A stretch of DNA of 7,303 bases from Alcaligenaceae bacterium. Lineage in GTDB: Bacteria; Pseudomonadota; Gammaproteobacteria; Burkholderiales; Burkholderiaceae_B. Of the stretch, positions 1-6,384 are shown piece by piece. The stretch is taken from positions 1 to 7,303 of the forward strand of contig JAAZDZ010000514.1 of NCBI GenBank assembly GCA_012512545.1. Reading direction: 5' to 3'. Under the pieces are notes generated by a model that was not told the DNA's origin, did no database searches, and saw only the letters and a list, made by a program, of their open reading frames with translations. Every line of letters begins with the position of its first letter. Within the stretch, counting starts at the first letter, position 1. A program made the position numbers and the translations under genes.

Positions 1-230
1 GAATACAAGCCAACATCGCGGTAACTGATGCGCCCTTCCGGGCTGACCGCCGTGGCCTCGATTGTCAACAGACCCGCGCCTGAGAGGGCAAGATTCCCCA
101 GGTGAATCAGATGCCAGTCCGTGGTTTTTCCATCATCCGCCGAATACTGGCACATGGGGGCGATGACTATGCGGTTCTTCAGCTTCAGGCCACCGACATC
201 AAAGGCAGAAAACAACTTGGTCCGGCTCAT
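1..230 (-). CDS. NADH:flavin oxidoreductase, old yellow enzyme family (N-terminal part, runs off left edge)
   Basis: Reading leftward from the ATG at 228-230 gives 76 residues with no stop before the window edge. The N-terminus has the old yellow enzyme (OYE) layout: the first strand LKLKNRIVIAPMCQYSADDG at residues 15-34, then DWHLIHLG at 38-45, then GAGLLTIEATAVSPEGRIS. In the YqjM/XenA class the Cys of PMCQYS (here Cys27) sits near the FMN and tunes its redox potential, and the Tyr two residues on takes part in substrate binding. Such enzymes are cytoplasmic TIM-barrel flavoproteins of about 350-370 residues that use NAD(P)H to reduce activated C=C bonds of enones, quinones or nitro-compounds. 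About 290 residues lie outside the window. The gene is divergent from the substrate-binding protein gene. The upstream ribosome-binding site is weak (GGGA about 8 nt before the ATG). The family call is firm; the physiological substrate is unknown. Confidence 0.93.
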   Translation of the reverse strand, partial: MSRTKLFSAFDVGGLKLKNRIVIAPMCQYSADDGKTTDWHLIHLGNLALSGAGLLTIEATAVSPEGRISYRDVGLY

Positions 231-430
231 AAGAAATATCCCATCCTGACTGATTGGTTCAACGGCGCTTCACGCGTCAACCAAAAGATGCTACGTCACA
301 TTGGCCCCCAGAACAAAGCCCGGACAGCAGACAACCCGGCACTCAAGGGAAATCCTGAGGAACGATCTCTACTACTATGATGGGCATCGCAACCGCAAAT
401 CTCTGTTCTTGCCATCCTGTTGGAACCCTT
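231..430. promoter_or_regulatory. Divergent intergenic region with an inverted repeat
   Basis: This 200-bp gap separates two divergent genes, so promoters for both should lie here. An inverted repeat, TTGGTT at 254-259 and AACCAA at 279-284 (25 bp centre to centre), could be an operator. On the minus strand TTGACG (275-280) resembles a -35 box, but no convincing -10 box follows at 16-18 nt. A GAGG-type ribosome-binding sequence at 356-361 lies too far (about 15 nt) from the ATG at 377. No convincing gene was seen here. The regulatory role is inferred from layout. Confidence 0.35.
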
Positions 431-1189
431 ATGACATCCGATACTGAAATAAAAAGAATCTTTGCTCCGCATGGCGTGCTGCGCGCATCCATCAATGTCG
501 GTAACCCCATCCTCGCGCGCGAGGATGCCTCTGCCGCAGGCGGCGCAAGCGGCGTGTCGGTCGATCTGGCCAGCGCGCTTGCCGAACGCCTTGGTGTGCC
601 CCTGGAACTCGTGGTCGTGAAGTCAGCGGGGCGCTCCGTACAGGTAATCGAAGAGAACAACGCTGATATCGGTTTCTTTGCGATTGACCCGGTGCGCGGC
701 GCCAATATTGCCTTCACTGCGCCCTACATCCTGATTGAAGGTGCTTACCTCGTGCCCGAACCGTCTCCCCTGCAGGACAACAGCCAGGTGGATGCACCGG
801 AACATCGCGTCGTCGTGGGCAAGGACAGCGCCTACGATCTGTATCTCAGCCGTGAGCTTCAACATGCGCAGATTGTCCGGGCGCCCACTTCACCCACCGT
901 ATTTGACGTATTTGTCGATCAGGGCCTGGAAGTCGCAGCAGGTGTCCGCCAACAGCTGGAAGCACACGCCTCCGGGCACAAAGGGTATCGGCTATTGCCT
1001 GGCCGGTTCATGGTCATCCGCCAGGCGATGGGGACGCACAAGGCGCGCGGGGAAGAGGCAGCCCGTTATCTTGCGCAGTTTGTAGAAGAAATGAAGGCCG
1101 CGGGCTTCATCGGTCAGGCGCTCGCGCTTCATGGCATTGAAGGCGCGTCAGTAGCGCCATTGCATGAGGATGGGAAGCCTTCTACCTGA
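431..1189 (+). CDS. Substrate-binding domain protein of solute-binding family 3 (SBP_bac_3), no obvious signal peptide
   Basis: The 252-residue product has the family 3 periplasmic binding fold: GVLRASINVGNPILA at about residues 15-29, GVSVDLASALAERLGV, then NADIGFFAIDPVR and FTAPYILIEGAYLVP, typical of polar amino-acid-type binding proteins. The C-terminal lobe includes AYDLYLSRELQHA and FMVIRQAMGT and ends with a helical FVEEMKAAGFI segment. The start at 431 is preferred because the homology begins about 14 residues later, as expected for the family. An in-frame ATG at 377 would add 18 residues (MMGIATANLCSCHPVGTL) that do not form a clear Sec signal either. No permease or ATPase of an amino-acid importer lies nearby, so it may be an orphan binding protein or a cytoplasmic ligand-binding protein. 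The ligand is unknown. Its stop overlaps the convergent ATPase gene by 8 bp. Confidence 0.9.
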   Translation: MTSDTEIKRIFAPHGVLRASINVGNPILAREDASAAGGASGVSVDLASALAERLGVPLELVVVKSAGRSVQVIEENNADIGFFAIDPVRGANIAFTAPYILIEGAYLVPEPSPLQDNSQVDAPEHRVVVGKDSAYDLYLSRELQHAQIVRAPTSPTVFDVFVDQGLEVAAGVRQQLEAHASGHKGYRLLPGRFMVIRQAMGTHKARGEEAARYLAQFVEEMKAAGFIGQALALHGIEGASVAPLHEDGKPST

Positions 1190-1901
1190 TCCCAGTAATG
1201 TTGTCGCTTTCTATATAGCCATCGGCCAGGGTAATCGTGCGGGCGCAGTGTTCCGACATGCGCGGATCATGGGTAACCAGCAGCACGGCGCAGCCAAAGC
1301 GCTGGTTGAATTCCCGGAAGAGTTCAAAGACTTCAGCGGCCGATTGACTGTCCAGATTACCGGTGGGTTCGTCCGCCAGCAGCAGCGCTGGCCGGTTGAC
1401 CAGCGCTCGCGCCACCGCCACCCGCTGCTGCTGGCCGCCCGATAGCTGGTCGGGTTTGCGATGTTCTTTTCCGGCCAGGCCCACCTGAGCCAGCAAGCCT
1501 CGGGCACGTTCGAGCTGTTCTTCCGTGGGCTTGCCCTGACGCACCATGAGCGGCATCAGCACATTCTCAAGCGCCGTGAACGCCTGAATCAGATGATGAA
1601 ACTGGAAAACGAAGCCGATGGCATCGCCGCGCAGCGCTGTTCGCCGTGCCTCTTCCATTTCTCGCGTGGGCTCACCCAGAAGAAAGAGTTCCCCGCTGGT
1701 TGGACGATCCAGCAGGCCGACGATGTTGAGCAGGGTGCTTTTCCCAGAGCCGGAGGCCCCGACAAGGGCGGTAAAGTCGCTGCGGCGCAAGCTCAGATCC
1801 AGGCCATGCAGAACTTCAACTTCGGTGGGCTTGCCGATGTTGTAGCGCTTGCATATGCCTTCAAGACGCAGCACTTCCTCGGTGCTGTTGTGATCAGACA
1901 T
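1182..1901 (-). CDS. ABC transporter ATP-binding protein, LolD/MacB-N type
   Basis: A 239-residue ATPase with all hallmark motifs: Walker [10 protein letters not shown] (48-56), Q-loop Gln100 in FVFQFHHL, signature LSGGQQQR (153-160), Walker B LLLADE with catalytic Glu178 followed by the D-loop GNLD, and switch His211 in LLVTHD. The length and the FVFQ...[11 protein letters not shown] region match the LolD/MacB/FtsE-like group that powers FtsX-type permeases. The open frame extends upstream to 2204, but that extension is antisense-frame noise inside the permease gene. The ATG at 1899-1901 starts exactly where LolD homology begins and follows a GGAAG ribosome-binding site. It is the last gene of a three-gene operon and overlaps the permease stop by 8 nt. 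It should bind the cytoplasmic face of the permease and hydrolyse ATP to drive mechanotransmission. True lolD is less likely, because the adaptor gene in the operon points to an efflux or membrane-lipid export system. Confidence 0.95.
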   Translation of the reverse strand: MSDHNSTEEVLRLEGICKRYNIGKPTEVEVLHGLDLSLRRSDFTALVGASGSGKSTLLNIVGLLDRPTSGELFLLGEPTREMEEARRTALRGDAIGFVFQFHHLIQAFTALENVLMPLMVRQGKPTEEQLERARGLLAQVGLAGKEHRKPDQLSGGQQQRVAVARALVNRPALLLADEPTGNLDSQSAAEVFELFREFNQRFGCAVLLVTHDPRMSEHCARTITLADGYIESDNITGIR

Positions 1902-3102
1902 GGCGTATGGCTTCCACGGGGTCGAGGGATGCGGCGCGTCGGGCTGGTACGGCTGCAGCGAGAATACCGGTGCAAGTGGCCAGACTGATGGCGGATAACA
2001 GCAGGGTTGCATCCAGCGGAACAATGAACAGTTTGGGGCCCAACGTGTTGAATGCCGCCACCATGCCGTAACCGGCCAGGCCCCCCGGTAGGGAGCCAGC
2101 CAGCCCGAACAAAGCGCCCTGAATAAGAAAGACACGCAGAATCTGCTGGCGGGCTGCACCCATGGCCCGCAGAATACCGATCTCACGAGTGCGTTGCACC
2201 ACACTCACGGAAAGTACGCTTGCGATCCCCAAAGCCACGCTGAGGGCCACGAAGATGCTGATCATTTGGGTAGACAAGCGCTGGGCGCGCAGGGCGTTCA
2301 TCAACTGGGCGTTGGTTTCCATCCAGCTTTCTGCTTTGAGCCCGGTCAACCGGGCGATGCGTTGTGCGATCTCCCGGGCCTGGAAGATGTCATCAACCGT
2401 CAGGTCTATGACGGTTGCCGCCCCGGGCAGATCCACCAACGACTGGGCCTGCTTCATGTCGAGATAGACGTAACGCGCGTCCAATTCGCGGACCCCGAGT
2501 TCGAATATGCCAGCCACATTGACCACGACTTCCCGCTCCTGGCCTCCATCCAGTCTCAGCTTGTCCCCCACGCGCAAGCCCATATCGTTTGCGAGCTGGC
2601 GCCCGATCAGGGCATCGCCCGCCCCGACTCGGAAGGCGCCCTCGACCATGGATTCGCGCAGATTCACAATACGCTGATAGCGTTCGAGGTCAATGCCAAG
2701 CAGTGCAACCGACTCCAGGGCCTCGCCGCGCCTTGCAAAGGCCGGGCCCGAGACAACGGGTGATACAGCGATGACGTCCGGTTGCTGGTCCAGTATGTCA
2801 CGCGCCTGCTGCCAGTTGTTTATAGACCGTAACCGCTGGGCGCGCTTGTCTTCCAATATCAGTTGAGCTGTGCCCGCTGGGGGCGGCATGACCCGATTAT
2901 GCTCGTCTGCCGTCTGCACCCTGATATGTGCCTGGGTTCCCAGGGTTCGTTCTATCGTGTTCGACTGCAGGCCATTGATAAGGGCGGTCAAAAAGACAAT
3001 GACTGCGACGCCTACGCCTATCCCAAGCAATATCAGCGCACTCTGCGCCTTGCCTTCTCGCAGGAATCGGGTGGCAATGGACCATTCGGTCGAGATAACC
3101 AT
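1894..3102 (-). CDS. ABC transporter permease, MacB/LolC-type FtsX family
   Basis: The 402-residue protein has the four-helix type VII ABC permease plan. TM1 lies at about 21-42, followed by a large periplasmic MacB_PCD-like domain (about 45-275, with VIAVSPVVSG and DALIGRQLANDMGLRVGD). TM2 lies at about 280-302, TM3 at about 323-350 and TM4 at about 366-386. The coupling segment VVQRTREIGILRAMGA (301-316) and the C-terminal PARRAASLDPVEAIR (386-400) are classic FtsX-domain signatures. The periplasmic domain is LolC/E-like in size, and there is no fused ATPase as in MacB. Its ATG (3100-3102) shares one base with the adaptor stop (TGATG), so translation is probably coupled; no good ribosome-binding site is visible. 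It should act with the ATPase and adaptor encoded alongside. The substrate (lipoprotein, lipid, peptide or drug) cannot be told from sequence. Confidence 0.94.
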   Translation of the reverse strand: MVISTEWSIATRFLREGKAQSALILLGIGVGVAVIVFLTALINGLQSNTIERTLGTQAHIRVQTADEHNRVMPPPAGTAQLILEDKRAQRLRSINNWQQARDILDQQPDVIAVSPVVSGPAFARRGEALESVALLGIDLERYQRIVNLRESMVEGAFRVGAGDALIGRQLANDMGLRVGDKLRLDGGQEREVVVNVAGIFELGVRELDARYVYLDMKQAQSLVDLPGAATVIDLTVDDIFQAREIAQRIARLTGLKAESWMETNAQLMNALRAQRLSTQMISIFVALSVALGIASVLSVSVVQRTREIGILRAMGAARQQILRVFLIQGALFGLAGSLPGGLAGYGMVAAFNTLGPKLFIVPLDATLLLSAISLATCTGILAAAVPARRAASLDPVEAIRHV

Positions 3103-4349
3103 CAGTCAACACGCATGGGCAGTTCATTACGGCTGGCATTGCCGGGCGACGGTTGCGGACGACGCCGAGCATCAGTGCCGGTGACCTGGGGCACGACCTT
3201 CACCCGGACACGACTCCCTTCTTTCACTCCGGCCGGGATACTGGCCAGAATCCGGGCACCTGCCTGCAACCCGGAGATCACTTCCGTCGCCGCCAGGCCC
3301 CGCAGCCCCAACGTGACTTCACGGCGCGTTACACGCCCACCATCCGCCAGCCAGACCGTGGCCTGGTCACCTCGTACAGCGTACAGGGCGTCGTTGGGCA
3401 CCACGATGGCCTGATCTCGGCGACCCGTTTCGATATTGACGGATATCGTCATGTCTTCCCGAAGAAACTCTGGTTTGCCGGTGACGGAAAGGCGCACGTC
3501 CACCGTGCCTCTTTGCCGGTCGATACCCGGCGCGATGAAGTTCACAGTCGCAGAAAAAGAGCGACTTGGATAGGCATCTGCGATGCAAACGGCTGACTGC
3601 CCCAGTGCCAGCACTTCGAGATTTTTTTCATCCAGGGGAACCAGAACCTCAGCATCGCCGTCATGCGCAATTTCAAAAAGCACCCGGCTGGGCTGGACCA
3701 GATCGCCGGGTTCGGCGTTGCGAGTCAGCACCGTGCCCGCCACCTGCGCCCGGATGACGGTCTTGGCCAGTTGCGCCTCGGCGCTGGCAAGGCGCGCCCG
3801 GGCCAGGGTTTCATTGGGGTTGCCTTCTGCCAACGACAGCGCCTCAAGCCTTGCCTGTTCGGCCGCTGCGCGGGCCGAGGCTTCCGCCTGCACCGCCCTT
3901 TCCAGTTCTTCTCGGGGGATGGCGCGTTGATCGTACAACTGGCGACGGCGTTGCGTCTCACGCGAGGCTTGATTCAGGGCTATTTCTGCTTCACGCACTA
4001 CGGCTTCGGCTTGTGGCAGCGTAGATTGCTGCAAACGGGCCAGTTCGGCGCGCGCCTGATTGACAGCAGCCTCAAGCTCGGTAGCCCGCAGTACGGCCAG
4101 AATATCCCCCGGCTCGACACGGTCGCCTTCGCGTACGCGACGCTCAAGCACGACCCCGGTCACCTCACTGCCAACCTGAGCGCGAGACAGCGCTGCCACA
4201 CGGCCGCTGGCAACAACCGTCTGTACCAGGGGCTGCGATGTAATTTCATAGCCGGGCAGCAGCGGGCCGCGTTGCTGATGCAGCACAAACCAGCCTGCAC
4301 CCGCCAATACAAGGCAGACAGTGATAAAGACAAACGAGCGGCCTTTCAT
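3102..4349 (-). CDS. Periplasmic adaptor subunit (HlyD/RND membrane-fusion protein type)
   Basis: A 415-residue membrane-fusion protein. An uncleaved N-terminal anchor (FVFITVCLVLAGAGWFVL, about 6-23) is followed by the first half of a biotinyl-lipoyl domain (VASGRVAALSRAQVGSEVTG to EGDRVEPGDILAVL, 46-87). Next comes a long Ala/Glu/Gln/Arg-rich coiled-coil hairpin (about 90-195) and the second lipoyl half IRAQVAGTVLTRNAEPGDLV (199-218). A beta-barrel (about 230-310) and a membrane-proximal domain with VVPNDALYAV (316-325) complete it. The tail after about 388 is Arg/Pro/Asn-rich and probably disordered. It is the first gene of the operon. It should bridge the FtsX permease to an outer-membrane partner that is not encoded here, as in MacA or DevB-type systems. 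The start at 4347-4349 has an AAGAG sequence about 8 nt upstream. The leader lies in the scarred R-M remnant, so the native promoter may have been altered. Confidence 0.94.
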   Translation of the reverse strand: MKGRSFVFITVCLVLAGAGWFVLHQQRGPLLPGYEITSQPLVQTVVASGRVAALSRAQVGSEVTGVVLERRVREGDRVEPGDILAVLRATELEAAVNQARAELARLQQSTLPQAEAVVREAEIALNQASRETQRRRQLYDQRAIPREELERAVQAEASARAAAEQARLEALSLAEGNPNETLARARLASAEAQLAKTVIRAQVAGTVLTRNAEPGDLVQPSRVLFEIAHDGDAEVLVPLDEKNLEVLALGQSAVCIADAYPSRSFSATVNFIAPGIDRQRGTVDVRLSVTGKPEFLREDMTISVNIETGRRDQAIVVPNDALYAVRGDQATVWLADGGRVTRREVTLGLRGLAATEVISGLQAGARILASIPAGVKEGSRVRVKVVPQVTGTDARRRPQPSPGNASRNELPMRVD

Positions 4350-4413
4350 GGTGTGAATCTCTTGAGGGCGTAGTGATATCGTGGAACACGCGGTTAACGC
4401 GGGCGATGCAGCT

Positions 4414-4488
4414 AATTTCGGTCAGCCAGCTGGCGTAGCCGTCGGGAAGCTGGGAAAAGGCGGCTTCTTCATGTGTAGTGTCCCTCAA
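4414..4488 (-). pseudogene. N-terminal remnant of a DUF1016 (YhcG-like PDDEXK nuclease) gene
   Basis: From a TTG at 4486-4488 the frame reads MRDTTHEEAAFSQLPDGYAS and then WLTEI. The LPDGYASWLTEI stretch matches the conserved start of DUF1016 N-terminal domain proteins, where LP-x-Y-x-x-W-L is followed by a helix with an AQQRA-x-x-A-V-N pattern. Here that continuation is missing: after LTEI comes unrelated SCIARVNRVFHD, so homology stops at about 4414 although the frame stays open to 4246 inside the adaptor gene. Full-length family members are about 340-380 residues, often sit next to hsdS in type I restriction loci, and end in a PDDEXK nuclease fold. The hsdS remnant stop overlaps this fragment, the usual close spacing. 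The match is from memory of the family; the short length limits certainty. Confidence 0.65.
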
Positions 4489-4555
4489 TAATCACTTGCA
4501 CTTTGGTGAGGCGGAGCTGACCGGATATCAGGTGAGGGAGCAGGATGTCGTCTAG
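4469..4555 (-). pseudogene. hsdS: C-terminal remnant of hsdS (type I restriction specificity subunit)
   Basis: The frame LDDILLPHLISGQLRL followed by TKVQVIIEGHYT and TGA reproduces the hallmark end of HsdS proteins. There the last conserved helix carries the pattern (R/L)D-x-LLP-x-LISG-(Q/E/K)-(L/I). Only about 28 codons remain of a protein of about 400-450 residues, so both target-recognition domains are gone. The fragment starts at the point where the hsdR remnant ends, so the two are fused by a deletion near 4552-4556. Its TGA (4469-4471) lies inside the DUF1016 remnant in another frame, a natural-looking gene overlap. It has no function as it stands. The match rests on a short but distinctive motif. 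Confidence 0.72.
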
Positions 4556-4608
4556 CCTACTTCTTCCAGCCTGCCCAAGGTTTCCTGTTCGAGTTGGTCT
4601 TCGGTCAT
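4552..4608 (-). pseudogene. hsdR: N-terminal remnant of hsdR (type I restriction endonuclease subunit R)
   Basis: The ATG at 4606-4608 opens MTEDQLEQETLGRLEEVG and then hits TAG. The MTEDQLEQETL start followed by a W/R-L-x-EVG pattern is the typical beginning of a large group of HsdR proteins of about 1000 residues, where it continues into GY-x-x-x-x-GPDIAP. The PD-(D/E)XK nuclease and the DEAD-box translocase are entirely lost. The start overlaps the stop of the ATP-binding gene as ATGA, showing that the two formed a translationally coupled pair. The break coincides with the beginning of the hsdS remnant. What remains is at most an 18-residue peptide. Confidence 0.73.
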
Positions 4609-6275
4609 GGTTTCTTGGCTGTGCAATAAGACTGCAGCTCATGGGTGGGCGTACCTGGAAAAGCGCGAAGGATACGACGGCTTTTTACCAGCGCGTCCAG
4701 ATGAACCTTGCGTAAACCATCGGCATCGCGTTGCAGTAGTTCCGCCAGGACGCTCAGGCGAACGTAGCGCCCCTCACAAATCGCAAGAATGGCGTTTGCC
4801 ATATTTTCTTTGTCCAACCGAGCTCTGGTTCTGGGCAAGGCCGCGTGTAGCAGCAAATCCTCACGCAGACTGGGAGATAAAACCGCCAGTGAATCAATAA
4901 TGGGAGCATCCAGCAACGGCGAAATCAGACAGCCCCGATCATCACGATAAAGCGGCTCTGCCCCTACCGAACCAGGGCGAGCGTCTGCTATCTCGTTACT
5001 ACCGGAGCTGGGCGCGTTACTACCGGAGCTGGGCGCGTTACTACCGGAGCTGGGCGCGTTACTACCGGAGCTGGGCATAGAAACAAACACCTGCTCCGGT
5101 GAAACGGGGGCTGATCCGGGCAGGTAATACACCTTGCCGCGGGATCGCCCCTGTGACCGCAACATGCCCTCTCGTTCCAACCTGGCAAGCGCCAAACTTA
5201 CGTCATGAGGATGCTCGGCGCATATCTCGGTAATGCGGCCGTGGCTGACAACGCCTTCGATCACAGCGGTAGACAACACCATGCGGCCCAAGGAATCTAC
5301 GCGGTCAAAGGCTTCCCCAAACAACTCTCTCAATGCATCCAACACAGAGTGGGGCAGCAAGTCGAGCATATGCAATTCCAGCAATGTCTGCTCGGGAAGA
5401 TCTTTTTCACGAAGTAACGGTTGACGCCAATGTTGGCTTCTCCATCCACTGAAAATCTTGGGTATACCGGAACCACCGCGCTCGCCCAGCCCTATCAGCA
5501 GGAACATCTGGTGCAGAGTGCGGTTGCGGCAGTCGCTTTCACCACCGCGAATCACCTGATCCAAAGGCAGGCGCAGTCCACCAGGATTGCGAAACCCGAA
5601 CATATCGGGCCGTTTCACAACCAACACAGATACCCGTCCTGTGTAGTCAGCATGCACCAAGGTATTGACCAATGCCTCACGCAAGGCGACATGAACCGGC
5701 GTATCGTCCTTGCGTTGACCATCTTTTATGCTGAATGGAACCTTGAGTTCCGTTACAAGCTTACGATATACGCGCCGATAAAAATCAAACAGATTTCCAG
5801 ACCAAGTACCGTCAGGCACTAAGCGGTCTACCCAACGCAGTTCAGTCCTGGCTTCCGGCCTTTCCTGATAATCCAGGAAATAGTGCGGAACCGCCTCTTG
5901 AATGGATGACCAACGGCCAAACATCAGCAGTCCTGCCAGCGTCAGCCCGCTCTCACCTGTGACACGATCACGGCGCCAGCCGCGCAGACTCTCCAAAAAG
6001 GAAAAGTCATCTTGTTCCAAGTAGGGATGCCCCGGCTTTTCATCCTTGAGCATCTGACGGTAAATACGCAAGCTCTCCATATCGATATCATCCATGCCGA
6101 AGTGTGGAAGAATGCGAATATCACGCTCATCTTCCACTTGCTCGGCAAACATGCGCCTGATGGTTTCCTCGTCACACAGCCGGTCGCCATCATTCAGCCG
6201 TTTGTATGTATGACCGAGGGGTTGATTGTTCAGGAAGACGGGTCGTTGTTTTCGTGTCGCCCGTGGAATAGTCAC
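4605..6275 (-). CDS. ATP-binding protein of the AlbA_2/HATPase_c_4 (Schlafen-like, RecG-related) family, 5'-truncated
   Basis: From a GTG at 6273-6275 the frame gives 556 residues. Residues 1-34 (PRATRKQRPVFLNNQPLG, TYKRLNDGDRLC) are the end of an AlbA_2 nucleic-acid-binding domain. A linker with SLRGWRRD and GLTLAGLLMFG follows. Next is a GHKL-type ATPase with N-box ALREALVNTLVHADY (197-211), FGFRNPGG (226-233) and GLGERGGSGIPKI (262-274). A winged-helix-like region (about 330-387) follows, then a low-complexity PSSGSNA repeat and a further helical C-terminal region. Family members carry about 100-130 more N-terminal residues. The homologous frame continues 11 codons upstream of the GTG (ESILAV) and is then cut by TGA near 6307-6311, so the 5' end was lost. 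A GGAAGAG sequence upstream of the GTG may allow expression. Such genes accompany type I R-M loci, and hsdR followed here with a 4-nt overlap. Whether the product still works is open. Confidence 0.85.
   Translation of the reverse strand: MTIPRATRKQRPVFLNNQPLGHTYKRLNDGDRLCDEETIRRMFAEQVEDERDIRILPHFGMDDIDMESLRIYRQMLKDEKPGHPYLEQDDFSFLESLRGWRRDRVTGESGLTLAGLLMFGRWSSIQEAVPHYFLDYQERPEARTELRWVDRLVPDGTWSGNLFDFYRRVYRKLVTELKVPFSIKDGQRKDDTPVHVALREALVNTLVHADYTGRVSVLVVKRPDMFGFRNPGGLRLPLDQVIRGGESDCRNRTLHQMFLLIGLGERGGSGIPKIFSGWRSQHWRQPLLREKDLPEQTLLELHMLDLLPHSVLDALRELFGEAFDRVDSLGRMVLSTAVIEGVVSHGRITEICAEHPHDVSLALARLEREGMLRSQGRSRGKVYYLPGSAPVSPEQVFVSMPSSGSNAPSSGSNAPSSGSNAPSSGSNEIADARPGSVGAEPLYRDDRGCLISPLLDAPIIDSLAVLSPSLREDLLLHAALPRTRARLDKENMANAILAICEGRYVRLSVLAELLQRDADGLRKVHLDALVKSRRILRAFPGTPTHELQSYCTAKKP
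4995..5076 (-). repeat. 21-bp tandem repeat, 3.9 copies, in-frame in the ATP-binding gene
   Basis: Four units begin at 4995, 5016, 5037 and 5058, each reading GTTACTACCGGAGCTGGGC plus two bases on the plus strand. The copies are identical, and the last stops after 19 bases. On the coding strand they encode PSSGSNA four times (last copy PSSGSNE), residues about 401-427. This is a low-complexity hinge between the winged-helix region and the C-terminal part. The 21-bp unit keeps the frame, so copy-number change alters linker length without breaking the gene. Perfect identity suggests recent slippage. Confidence 0.95.
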
Positions 6276-6384
6276 TGCCAGAATGGACTCTTCCAGAGAA
6301 GAAGAGAATCAGTCGAATCATCAACAAACCGTCCCAAAACTGCAACGCAGCACAGCCCGGGGTTTGATCCTATCCGCCAACTGA
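6276..6384. other. Scar between the dehydrogenase stop and the truncated ATP-binding gene
   Basis: This 109-bp stretch joins the end of the dehydrogenase gene to the broken start of the R-M accessory gene. The part up to about 6308 still belongs to the ancestral ATP-binding reading frame. Beyond that, three TGA codons occur in the same frame within 20 bp and homology vanishes. No clear terminal repeat or duplicated target site of an insertion sequence was seen at the junction. A weak hairpin (CTGC-3nt-GCAG followed by TTTT on the minus strand, around 6330-6350) might contribute to termination after the dehydrogenase gene. Confidence 0.45.

Noticed and set aside
102..380. 92-codon plus-strand open frame
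   Set aside because: It is antisense to the clear OYE start for more than half its length and has no recognisable protein features.
1902..2204. N-terminal extension of the ATPase reading frame to 340 codons
   Set aside because: It lies wholly inside the permease gene in another frame, has no family resemblance, and LolD homology begins at the ATG at 1901.
4385..4402. CGCG-TTAAC-CGCG symmetrical sequence as a repressor site upstream of the exporter operon
   Set aside because: A four-base symmetric arm in GC-rich DNA is expected by chance, and no regulator gene is adjacent.
4246..4413. Continuation of the DUF1016 remnant frame toward the adaptor gene
   Set aside because: Sequence after LTEI has no DUF1016 character and overlaps the start of the adaptor gene out of frame; it is only an open frame by chance.
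4995..5076. CRISPR array
   Set aside because: Units are contiguous with no spacers and encode an in-frame peptide repeat.
4988..5188. Minus-strand frame made of repeated APVVTR units
   Set aside because: It is the 21-bp repeat read in a second frame of the ATP-binding gene, with no independent support.
6324..6368. Inverted repeat CAAACC...GGTTTG with an inner CTGC/GCAG hairpin as a strong terminator or IS end
   Set aside because: Arms are only 6 and 4 bp, there is no solid T-tract and no flanking direct repeat; evidence is too weak for more than a mention.
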